DNA from: Adineta ricciae
Taxonomy: Eukaryota > Rotifera > Eurotatoria > Adinetida > Adinetidae
Assembly (NCBI GenBank): GCA_905250025.1
Contig: CAJNOJ010000195.1
Location: 103,720-167,719 of the forward strand
Direction: 5' to 3'
Length of the DNA: 64,000 nt
How positions within the stretch are numbered: the stretch's first letter is position 1; every line of letters starts with the position of its first letter. Positions 24,273 through 34,800 of this stretch are shown piece after piece. The position numbers and the translations under genes were made by a program. The notes below the pieces were generated by a model. The model saw nothing but the letters and a program-made list of their open reading frames with translations, ran no database searches and was not told where the DNA came from.

Positions 24273-24683
24273 TTATTGACGATTGGGAACACGATCGGCA
24301 ATCACTTGGGGATTGGCGTCGACGAGAAATTGTCGACCAAGAGCTTTGTAATCGATCGGGCACTGATGTTCAATGGAATAACGGCATTTTGAACAGAATT
24401 GACCACCGCATGCGCAGGAATATTGTAAAATACCTAAAAGTTTGTGACAATTGGGACATCGCGTCTTCTTTCGAGTCTTGTTTCCTATTGTTGAAGCCGT
24501 CAATGAAAGACTGTCGACGGGCATTGTTGATTTGATGACAACAGACGTATCTTGTTGTGTTGCTTCTTCAAGATTTTCGTCATTCTTCTTTTGTTGAGTG
24601 TAACAACGCGAACAAAGTCCATCCAATGCCGAATTTCCAAAACAACCACAATTCTTTCGACAGAATTTCGCAGTTGACGTCAT
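24273..24683 (-). CDS. A20/AN1 zinc-finger protein (ZFAND5/6-like)
   Basis: A single exon of 136 codons from an ATG at 24683. Residues about 7-32 form an A20-type finger (CRKNCGCFGNSALDGLCSRC). A linker of about 50 residues leads to an AN1-type finger at about 79-112 (RCPNCHKLLG, CACGGQFCSKCRYSIEHQCP). In this family A20 binds ubiquitin, and AN1 proteins act in stress response and proteasome-linked regulation. The protein is shorter than vertebrate ZFAND5/6 (about 210 residues). In AN1 the usual first His ligand (FCxxHRY) is Cys here (FCSKCRY), which could still bind zinc. A splice acceptor lies 8 nt before the ATG. The family is sure, the exact orthologue is not. Confidence 0.9.
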   Translation of the reverse strand: MTSTAKFCRKNCGCFGNSALDGLCSRCYTQQKKNDENLEEATQQDTSVVIKSTMPVDSLSLTASTIGNKTRKKTRCPNCHKLLGILQYSCACGGQFCSKCRYSIEHQCPIDYKALGRQFLVDANPQVIADRVPNRQ

Positions 24684-25499
24684 TGAGATCGCTGTCGAAG
24701 GTAATAAATTAACTATGCAAATAGATAAGAATAAAACAGCGACAGGAAAAAATGTTCATAAGAGACATGGCTTTATTGCACAAAGAAAAAAGTGCGCGCG
24801 CGTGGAAAGGAAATGATACTTCTACTTTTTCTCTCCAAATGATGTTTGTTACCATCATTAAACATTTAATTATACGTCAACACTCTTTTTACATCGAAAA
24901 GGAAAACTCTACCTGATTCTGTTTCACCGGTCGTTAGAAGGACTTGTGCATTCAACTTTGCGTAAGTGGATCAAATCTAATCAGGTTGATTATTTCGTCT
25001 TTTTCTTCTAATCTAAATTAAAAGTATCACTTGATGGTAATTATTGTATTTTACATCGTCGCACCTGTCTGAGCAAGTTGGAGAAGTAACAAAATCGATT
25101 GAGAGGTCACGAAGGAGACAAATATTTGCGTGTTAATTAGTTCGTGTCTCGGACATTTGCTTTCCTGTTGGCATCGAGAGAAACAATGAAGAAACTTTTC
25201 TCTCGATCATTATATTCGATAAGGAACAACTTAGACACGAATACCAGACATATTTTCGCGGAGTGAAAAATAACCTTTTAATCAAGAACTTGATTCGTAT
25301 CTCCTTTCAGCTGATGAAAGATTTCATTTGACATCAACACACTTTTTCCGATTGATTGATTTTTTGTGTTTTATGTTCTATTTCGATCAAGTGTAATTAT
25401 ACATTCATCAGATAAGAAAAATCGAGTGTATTTTGTATGTTTATGATCGAATATATTTTATTAAAAATATCATTTCCATAATTATTCAAAAACTTCCAT
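24684..25499. other. Intergenic region upstream of the A20/AN1 gene
   Basis: An 816-bp spacer between two reverse-strand genes. It holds a short alternating purine-pyrimidine GCGCGCGCG run near 24793-24802. No frame with coding character is seen. Confidence 0.4.
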
Positions 25500-26669
25500 T
25501 TAAAACCAAATAGAATAGGAATTTAGGCTTAATTCAGATGCCACGACTAACATCGACGAACCTAGAAAACTCGCACGATAAGGTGCTGACTCAAAATGAA
25601 TTTTCTCGACATTTTTTCCACGTCCGGTTATATGATAAATTTGTAGTTGAGCACCATCCACGACAAGCCATTCATTATTTTTCAAAGGACAACACGTCAT
25701 CAAACGAATATTCGTTGAGCTTCCCAATGAAAATGACCAAATCGTGTCGAATGTTCGAATCGATTTAACAACTAAATATCGTTCATGTGCTTGACCGTCT
25801 TTGACCATCAACGCCAAAGTTTCATTACTGTATTGAATATCGTTAATGCCTTCTGATGGTTTGCACGTCATGGGCGGTTTCCATTGATGATCAAGCGCCG
25901 GTAGTTGTTGAAGATTAAATTCAAAGATCGATGAGCCCCATTCGTACGTCGATAAATAAAGCGATCTATCCGAACAAGTGCATGAAAACCATGTTTGTCT
26001 ACAGAAATTGTCAACTGTTCCGATCGACATGATCTGTTCATCGGCGAAGAAAACTTTTGATGAAGTGATGATGAAAAACAGTTGCAATGTTGTTGACCAA
26101 CACATATCGCGAATCCATTCGTCTGTCCAGAGGCATTGTCTGATTAGTTGAGCCGATCGATTGAATAAACAAAGATTTGGATGCTGGTGTAATAGTATGA
26201 ATTCATTGTTAGTCGCAATCGCTGCGGAACTGGACTCGGTGTAGGGAATTTGGGAAGAACAACGGGCAAGTTTTTTTAGACTGAAGTTTTTCCCAATACA
26301 AATTTCACTTTCGTCGATGATTATTGGATGAGGATTGATTTGGACACAGATTTGTTTTAATTCCTCTAAAGTTTGTTGGATCGCTTGATTTGTGGAATGA
26401 ATAAACAAACGTGAGTCTTCTTCACTCATATCTTGTTGATTTGCCAGTTGATTTAAGTAATTTCCAATAGTTCTCATCTTCGTTTCATACAGCGCTTTCA
26501 CTTCCGTGATATAATTTTGTAATTCTTCGAGTTTTTCTTGATAAAATTCATTAATTCTTCGGTGAGAGTCGTTCCGCCAATACGCGAGTTTATTTTCAGC
26601 ATCGCGATGAATCTGTTCGATGTTCAACTCATTCATCTGACTAATATACGAATTCACCGTGCTGGTCAT
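25500..26669 (-). CDS. Single-exon coiled-coil plus beta-propeller-like protein
   Basis: An intronless ATG-to-stop frame of 389 codons. Residues about 15-110 are strongly helical and charged (NIEQIHRDAENKLAYWRND, KLEELQNYITEVKALYETKM), as in a coiled coil. Residues about 135-389 contain repeated short beta-like segments with recurring WS / DI / LS patterns (IRDMCWSTTLQLFFI, RSLYLSTYEWGSSIFEFNL), consistent with a small propeller. The layout is like TRIM-NHL or B-box-type proteins without the RING and B-box. Neighbouring genes are rich in introns, so its lack of introns suggests a retrocopy origin or a lineage-expanded family. The function is unknown. Confidence 0.75.
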   Translation of the reverse strand: MTSTVNSYISQMNELNIEQIHRDAENKLAYWRNDSHRRINEFYQEKLEELQNYITEVKALYETKMRTIGNYLNQLANQQDMSEEDSRLFIHSTNQAIQQTLEELKQICVQINPHPIIIDESEICIGKNFSLKKLARCSSQIPYTESSSAAIATNNEFILLHQHPNLCLFNRSAQLIRQCLWTDEWIRDMCWSTTLQLFFIITSSKVFFADEQIMSIGTVDNFCRQTWFSCTCSDRSLYLSTYEWGSSIFEFNLQQLPALDHQWKPPMTCKPSEGINDIQYSNETLALMVKDGQAHERYLVVKSIRTFDTIWSFSLGSSTNIRLMTCCPLKNNEWLVVDGAQLQIYHITGRGKNVEKIHFESAPYRASFLGSSMLVVASELSLNSYSIWF

Positions 26670-27156
26670 ATTTGTGACTTCACCACAAGAGTTTCTTTTT
26701 TTTTTTGTTCGAAGAGAAAAGAAAATTTTACACTATGAACAACACTCGCATTTCTCGTGTAAGAAGGGATTTTTTCTACCACAAAAAGAAAAATATATTC
26801 GCGTGTAGCATAGCGTTACTTCAGATGTTGCTGTTCTTAAGGAGCGACAGAAAAGTAAAAACAAATATTATTTGGGTTTTTTTGTTTCAATGAATTCAAC
26901 ATGTGCGAGATATCATGGGTCACTAGATGTCGTCATTGTTCGTCTCGGATCTTCAAAGAATCGGATGGAATGAAATTTGTCACTAAAAATGATCGAATAT
27001 GTGGGAGTTGTTGTTTTTTGCCCGATATTCATTGAGAAAAGCTTCGAAGAAGAAATTGATTGGTGTGTCTTTGTCTGCGAAATTTAGTTCTACTAACTCT
27101 AACTCTACATTTGTTTGTTTCTTCTCCTCATTTACTTATCAATCGTATATATACGA
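26670..27156. other. Divergent intergenic region
   Basis: A shared 5' region between the coiled-coil/propeller gene (-) and the cyclin (+). A TATA-like tatatata lies just upstream of the cyclin ATG (about 27147-27153). Nothing else was recognised. Confidence 0.4.
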
Positions 27157-28874
27157 ATGTTGCCTCGTTCATCATCATTTACCTCGACGGACGCCGAATC
27201 GATTCAGATCAATGTTAAATCGACAAACAACGCAGCCTTTCGTCATCACGAATCTATGCAAAACCTTCGACCAACACGTCCAATGCTTTCTCGTCCACTA
27301 AACATCGAAAATAACAATCAGCAGAATGTCAAACGAGTGGCAACCGGTACTACTCTTCTCCCTACGCATAATTTACCCGTCAACGTAGTAATCAACGAGA
27401 AAAAGTCAGAACTACAGGTTGAGGCGATCAAACGAACCGTCGTTCAGGATGATATTGAAAACATTCAAGAACGTCTCAATGAAATGCTAATTGTTGCTCC
27501 AACAGCAACTAATGAAACGATGTTATTACCGGCAGAACAAGTGTCGACGACGGAATATTTCACTCCAAAGATTTCGATTGATGATAGCGGAAGAAAGAAA
27601 GGTGACGAACAGGATAGTCGATTAATCCACGAAGAGAATTCAAGTGATGATGAAGACGATCTTTATCGTAAATGGATTTGTTTCGATAGACGATTTGATT
27701 CGATTTGAATGTTTTTAGCAATGGTGAATGGAGCAGAATCTTCGTCACATCCATTTTTCGATGTTCTATCGACGACTTCGTATGAAAGAGAAGTGATGAA
27801 GTACTTACTCAGTCTCGAAGCACGTTTTATGGAGGAAAATGAAAAATTGCGTTCATCAAAACGCTTCCGCGAGTCAACGAATAGTTTAAAACCAGTGAAA
27901 GGCATACCCATACCTGGTACAAATTCAACAGTAGTAATCACACCGAAAGTTCGATGTAAACTTATCGATTGGATCATTTCTGTTCACGATTATCATCGAT
28001 TAAACGCAGGTAAAGTCATTTCTTTCGAAAAAAAAAACATTCGATTATTTACCAAAATTACAGCTATTCTCTGTCGAACAATTCACTTAATCGATCGAAT
28101 TCTCTTACTAAATGATCAAATGACTAAACTCGATTTACAACTTCACGCAGTGAAGTAAGAACGACTCGAAAACTATTCTAAAACCTATCTTTGAACATTT
28201 AGCTGTTTTACAATTGCTTGTAAACTCGAATCACGTCGTGTACCTGACACGAATTCTCTACTTTCATTATTCGATGCTCGACATCATGTCACTTCGATTC
28301 TTTTAAATCACGGAGAGAAACATTTATTAACACAACTGGATTTTGAACTTGGTAAAATTTCCAAAAACATTCAACGAAATTAATAGAAGACTTTCATTCT
28401 CTTCTAGAATATCCATTAGCAATTCATTTCCTTTGTTATTATCTTCGATTTTTACCTTTTCATTTCATAATCTATTCGTTATCCAAATACATGATTGAAT
28501 GTGTTCTTTGTGATGACACGCTTTCGGAGCAAATGCCGGGATCGTTGTTAGCTGCTGCGTCATTATTATTAGCATTGAAATTAACTTGTCAGATCGATAA
28601 ACCTCAAGTTCTCAAGCGTTTCTATAAACATCAACCATATCAACCTGATGATTTAAATAAACGTGTCGAACAAATTCTCAAGTTAATGCAACATGTTCCA
28701 CGATCAGTTTATCATGCAAATGTTCGAGAGAAATACAAACGTAGTGAATTTGATCGCGTCGCGAATTATCAATACAGTCAGGATCTTGGTGAGCGTTTAC
28801 AAATGAGATATCGAGTTAGACAAGGCAATTTTTTCGTTTCTTTAGTGATACCTATTCCAGAAAATGGGAAATAA
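27157..28874 (+). CDS. Divergent B-type (mitotic) cyclin
   Basis: Exons are 27157-27667, 27719-28009, 28064 to about 28155, about 28201-28351, and about 28410-28874, all joined in phase. Residues 41-49 (RPMLSRPLN) fit the destruction box RxxLxxxxN. The N-terminal third is disordered. The cyclin box follows: YEREVMKYLLSLEARFM, a charged insert, then VRCKLIDWIISVHDYHRL (canonical DWLVEVH), AILCRTIHLIDRILLL and VNCFTIACKLESRRVP. The second cyclin fold has KHLLTQLDFELEYPLAIHFL and a long C-terminal helix set. Cyclins of this type activate CDK1 and are destroyed by the APC/C. Sequence drift in the MRAIL/DWL motif makes this a divergent paralogue. Ortholog assignment to B1, B3 or F is not attempted. 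Confidence 0.8.
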
Positions 28875-29428
28875 TAGTAAATTGAAATATTTGCTCATAC
28901 AAAATACATGTCTTTCTTTGTTGTTGTTATTCTTCACGACGATGTGCCACACAATGTTCAAGTCCAATTTTTTCCTTCACAAAAAAAAGAAGCTAAAAGA
29001 ACACTATTTTCATATCACTTGTGCGTGTGTTTCTGTATATAGTGTAAGAGAAAGTTATGGAATAAATATTAATTGAGAACAAATATCAGATCAATTTATC
29101 TTATAAATTCCGAAAAAATGCTCCAGGATCAAGTGGAACTTACGGTTCATTTTCATCGCCACGCGCATATTTGTTCTCGATATAGGTTAGCTCGTGTAAT
29201 TGGAGCAAAATGTTCTCTCTGATTTAATCGCATGCTTTACGGACTATTCTTTACTTCTATTTTCTCCGTCAATTCGATTCTGTAGTAAAGAAAGTATCTT
29301 TCGTCCGTTTCTTTATTTCACGAAATGAGAAAAGACCGACGCGTCGAGAACATTCTATACCTTTTTGTGTAGAGAACGAAAGCGAACATTGTTCTGAGGG
29401 GATATATAAACTAAATCGATCATAGCAG
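28875..29428. other. Intergenic region
   Basis: Downstream of the cyclin and upstream of the DUF4139 gene, with an AATAAA at about 29058-29066. No coding frame is seen. Confidence 0.4.
29402..29410 (+). promoter_or_regulatory. Possible TATA box of the DUF4139 gene
   Basis: The sequence atatataaa stands about 20 bp before the first ATG at 29429. If it is a core promoter, the 5' UTR would be very short and translation more likely begins at the second ATG (29456). Confidence 0.25.
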
Positions 29429-30929
29429 ATGTATCATTTCTTGTTGTTATTCACTATGAAGATTATTTCTGTATGTTTCGTTCTTTGTTGGGCATTGTTT
29501 ACAAATGCCAACAACTTTTCGGCGATTCGAATTTATTCAAATCTCGCTGAAGTGGTTCGTACTGTCGATAAATTACCTTTGGAATTCACCAATGAAGAAT
29601 GGAGAGATATTCGAAGCGATTCTCTCTGGATTTTTGGTGAAAATGTCACCGTGACATCACAAACGATAAGTGAAAAGCGCAAATTAATGGACGGTGCAAA
29701 GATTTACATTCGTTCTCCATTATCATCGGAAAAGAACGGCATTCAATTGATCAAAGCCGTTCTTGTTGATGAAAAGCGAGATCTGGTGAAAGTTGAAGAT
29801 CCATCAATCGCTGCAAGTGAACCATTGTATTTCACTGTGCGCAAAGAAGATATTTATCGTATCGATGAACCATTAGAACCAAAATTTACTGTCAACTTTA
29901 CATATACAAATCCCGAAAAGACACAACTCTTTCTTAGTTATTTACAGTCGAATATCGTTTGGAGAACACAATATCGCTTAGCTTTGTATGATGATTTTTC
30001 CGATTTATCTGCTATGGCAAGTATTTCAAACAATGGCGAATCACCAATCTCAGTCGATCAAGGTGAATTGATTAGTGGAGATATTAATTTAGAAATTTCA
30101 AATCTTCGATTTAATCCATCGCTACGCAAAACTCGATTGAGCGAAGTTAAATTTTTCGCCTTCAGCGCCCAGGCAGATTTTGCTGCAGCTGACGATGCTC
30201 CACCCAGTGTTGGTCCCAGTCAAGAACTAGCTGGTTTATATGTTTTTCCCATCAATAAACCATTCAGCGTGGATGTCAAAAGCACTTACATCTTATCAAT
30301 GTTTCATCCGAAAACGACCGTCGACCGATATGGATTCATCTCGAAATCATTTTCCACACAACTGACACAAGGCAAAGCACAACGTGCCTACCGTCTCCGA
30401 TCCGATCGATTCCTTTCTGAAGGAAGGTAAATTCCATCTAAGATTTTCTCTTCACAAGCAAACATGTCTTTGTTTATCTCTTAGCTGTATGATTCGTGAA
30501 CATGATCGAATTGTTGGTCAAACGACGATTCCAAATTTAGCAGCTAAGGACAAGTTTGAATTCGCTATCGGAGAAGATGTGGATATCGTCTACAAAGAAA
30601 ATGTGAAATTGATCTCATCGAAACAGTTCAACGAAACGAATTCGATTGTTATCAATCCAAATGTTCAACAAGATTCGCTTCGAACATCAGTCGAGATCAC
30701 ATTACGAACAGGATTTGTGTATGAAATTCACCTTGAAATCGAAAATTTCAAAAACCGACCAGTCAAAGTCGAATACGAACAAAACGGATTTTCTGCTTAT
30801 CAACGTGTTAAAATGCTCCAAACAAACAAACATCACTTTATCCAAGAAAGTTCCACAATCAAATGCAATATGACAATTCCCAGTCAAAAGAAGCAATCTT
30901 TTATATATTCACTCGAACTTCTCAAATGA
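29429..30929 (+). CDS. Secreted DUF4139-domain protein
   Basis: Two exons (29429-30427, 30485-30929) encode about 480 residues. The N-terminus is hydrophobic, and the second Met at 29456 gives a classic signal peptide (MKIISVCFVLCWALFTNA). The body has the pattern of DUF4139 proteins: FTVNFTYTNPEKTQLFLSYL, then SNIVWRTQYRLALYDD (the conserved W.p.Y.l), SISNNGESPISVDQGELISG, and later YVFPINKPFSV. The usual N-terminal DUF4140 half is absent or reduced. The function of the family is not established. Several NxT/S sites suggest glycosylation in the secretory pathway. Confidence 0.7.
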
Positions 30930-31889
30930 TTTTTTTAAAATAAAAATTTGCATTTCTTCAATTCATTCAGCTTCTCCAGATCGATTCAACTCATATTCGT
31001 TTACTTTGTTCGCACACGCATCACTTATCTTCCCTGTGATGGTGTCGAGAAAGTACACAATCGTGCTTTTTTATTCACACACACAGCAAGAAACAATACA
31101 CAAACAGAAGAGAATCGAAAGTCGAGAAGAAAAAGAGAAAGATCTGCATAACAACAAGAACGAGAAAAAAGGAAATATAGTGAATGAGAACAGCAACAAA
31201 TAGAAATACTTGTATGGCATAGATGTGTATTATTTGTTGTTCTTATTGTTCGATTTGGTTTTTTTTCAAATGACAATTAAAAAAAACGAAATTTTTCAAT
31301 TGCACGACACACACACACAGAGGGGAAGAACGGGTAGAAGGGAAGCAATAATGAATAGATGTTTTTGTTCATTGACGAGAAAGAAAAAACGAAGAATAGA
31401 AGCCGGATAAACTTGAAAGAAACGAAATAATCTGCAGCATTGACAAAACCAGATGTACAGAAAACAGCTACAAGCATTGTTCTTTGTCATGAGAAGAAGA
31501 AGAAGAAGGAAAAATGAAAACTGCACACACATTTAGAGATACGTACAAACATCGATGAATTACACTACACTGCACTGCACTGCACTGCACACATATAGAT
31601 TATAGATGAAGATTTTTGTACAGAAATAAGATGAGGTGTGTCATGGGATGTTTTGTTCGTTCGTTTCGCATATATAAGATGTAAAATGAGGAAAACCGAG
31701 CGACCATTGCGATATAAAAATAAGGATTGCAACAAAAACTGTTCGAGAGAGATAGAGTAGATGTGTAGACTAGCTCAACACACACACACAAACATATATA
31801 TATAGACGAGAGAGACAGCGAGAGAAGAAGATTAAAAGATATCTGAACGTGAGCTTCGAAAGATACATGCGCGAATAGAAATAAATATT
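30930..31889. other. Convergent low-complexity intergenic region
   Basis: Lies between the 3' ends of the DUF4139 gene (+) and the zinc-finger gene (-). It is purine-rich on +. It holds short CA runs (31076-31086, 31308-31318, 31779-31792) and a TGCAC-type repeat (about 31565-31592). No coding evidence is seen. Confidence 0.4.
31565..31592. repeat. Short tandem repeat, TGCAC unit
   Basis: Five-base unit repeated about five times (actgcactgcactgcac...) in the 3' flank of the zinc-finger gene. Confidence 0.7.
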
Positions 31890-34800
31890 TTAATCAGCTA
31901 TTGTAGCTGTTGCCGTTGGTGTCGTTGTTGTTGTTGTTGACGATGATGATGTTGTATTATCCACAGGTTTCAGACGCAGTGAAACTTCTAATGGTTTGGT
32001 TACTCGATGTCGACAGGGTAAATAAACCATACATGGTACAAATAGATCTTTGTAGAGATCATCATCACTTTCTACTAAGAATGGTTGCATAGATAGAAGA
32101 TTATTATTATTATTGTTGTCGTTGGTGAGCATCTTGCTTGTTGTTGTTGTTAAATGTAGATTTTCAGATTCATCACTATCGGTTAAATGACCATTGAGAT
32201 CATTGTCATTCGATGATGAACGTATGAGTTTGGTTACTGAATTATTTAGATCTGTTGGAATTGCTGTTGTAGATGTAGATAAAATATTTGAAGATAGTGA
32301 ATATGTTGACTTCGATGATTGAAGATCTGATAATGGAGATAATTGAGGTGTAGAATTCGACGTGTTCGATTGTTGTTGAGTTAAACGTAAATCATCGACT
32401 GAGATATTATGAACATTACGCATATGTGCACGAAGAAAGTATTTATTACACAATTCCTAAAAGAGATTTAGTCAAGACGAGTTTTAGAGAAATCTGACTT
32501 CGACAAACCTTTTTGCAGACTTGACATGTGACGCGTAGTTGAACTTGCGGTGTTTGTTTCAACCGAACGGTATTGTTTCCGTTCGTCAGCGGTCGTTTAG
32601 CTGCATTCACAATCAACTGATTTTTGCTATTTAATGCTGAACCATTTGTAGATAAGATCGGTTGCTGTTGAATTCCGTGTGCGTTGTTCATATGAACATG
32701 AAAAAACTTCGTCGGAAATGATTTTGAACAAATGTCACAAACACTTGTTGATGATGGGTCAATCATATCATGATTTGTAGTTGCACAAATATATGTATTA
32801 ACAGACGCGGTTAAAGCATCTGGACTTGGTATAACGCCCGGCTCGGCAGTATTCGTATTCATTTCGTCAACAACAAGTTGAGGTGGGCTGCCGTCAATCG
32901 AGGAACGTGAATGCTGCTGGTCGGAATTGTCTTCGAGCGCTTCGGAGTTGTTGACCGGTAAGGAAGATGACGAGGTATGAAGTGAATCGGATGCCACGCC
33001 ATGAACCTTAAGCTTGTGTGTTTTAAGAAAATATTTATTACACACTTGCTGAAAAAACGAAGCAACGAGGATGATTGGAGATTTGTTAGGAGGAAAATGT
33101 TACCTTATGACAGATATCACATGACACTCGATCGGCCATTTTTGCTGCGAAATACGTATCGACAATTCCTGGCATTGATGTTGATGGATTTGGTGATGAA
33201 ATCGAATCAATCGACGATGATGATGATGTTTGAATTCCAGTCGCAGGTGCTTCACTAGTTTCTAATTTAATCTTCTTAACCGTACTACTATTCATCGAAC
33301 CGTTGGTGGAATTGATCAGATTCGATAGTTTCGTTCGTTGTTGAATATCGAGGTTTTGTATATCAGATGTGATTTGATGTTTATTCAAAAGATGTAATTG
33401 TAAATAGTCACTATTTTGAAACTTCTTTCCACAAAGATGACATGTACTGATATGAGATTTCGTTGATGTCGAAGAACTTGTTAATTGACTGGCAAACGCA
33501 TTGGCCACATCTGACGCAACAGTTAATAACGATGGTGGAAATTGTGCTTTCGATGAATCAGTTGAGCTGTCTGTATGACGACGTTTGGTCGATGATAATA
33601 AACTTTGTTCTGAATTGCTCGTTTGAGATTGAACGAGAGGCGAAAAGATCGGATTGAGTAACATTCCCAGACTCTGTTGGACAGATGATGCTGAAAACGA
33701 AATCATGTCAAATCGAGTTCGAAAAAAGACAAAGAAAACATACGACTGAATGCCACATTCGGAAACGAGGATGACAACTGTGTTGTTGATGGTGGTGATT
33801 GTTTTGTTGATAATGAATTGCTATCGATACGTTTGTAGGGTTTGATGTTCGAATCCGTTTGAACTCCATGTACGTCTAATCGATGTTTCTATAGAAGAGA
33901 ACATTGGATATTTCGGGATCTATGGGCAAGGAAGGAACTTACACGTAGGTAATATTTGTTACAGAAATGTTTTTGACAGATATCACAAAAATCTTCGGGT
34001 AATTTCGCTGAAGATTGTCGTGATAAATTCGTTATTGTCGACGATGGAGTTAGCGGTAAGTTCGCCAATTGTGAAGCTGTTGTTGATGATGATGCTTGTT
34101 GTTGGTAGTCTAAACTATTCGCTGGCGAATGGTTAACTGTGTCGTGTTCATCATCATCAGTTGTGTTATCAGGATTTGAAATTAAATTATCATTTGATAA
34201 AAGTTTTTGTGGAAGATTCGAATTGAGTCCATCTTGTTCATCATCATCGTCGTCATCAGTTTGATGATGATTATCATTATCATCATCACCGGCTATAACA
34301 CCATTCATTTCATGTTGTAATGAACTAAGTTCAGTTTCATTTTCATCATCATTAGTTGAATGATTCGCTAGCAGATCAGATGATGGTGACGACGAAAAAT
34401 CTTCGTGACTATTAGTTAATAATGTGGAGATAACGGTAAATGGATGTTGAAGATTTGAATCAGTGGCTGAATCATTTGTTCCTTGAGTTGATATCGATGG
34501 AACAACAGATTGTTGATCAAATATTCCATGTTTATTAGCCAAACTAAATGCAGACAATAGGTCAATTCATTTGGGAAAAATAAATTTCTGCAAGACTTAC
34601 TGAGTTTTTAAGAAATATTTGTTACAAAATTCCTAAAAAAAACTAACTTTGAACGAATTTAAACGGAGATTTTTTGTTTTACCTTTCGACAAATTGTACA
34701 AAATGCATCCGCATGAAATATCCTTGTTGGTATCGCTGCTGTTCCATTATCAGTTACTCCATTATGATACTTTCGTTTCAACGCACGTACTTTGCCCGTG

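Noticed and set aside
23465-24363. Reverse-strand frames crossing the duplicated block
   Set aside because: They depend on the probable assembly artefact around the N and carry no domain signal.
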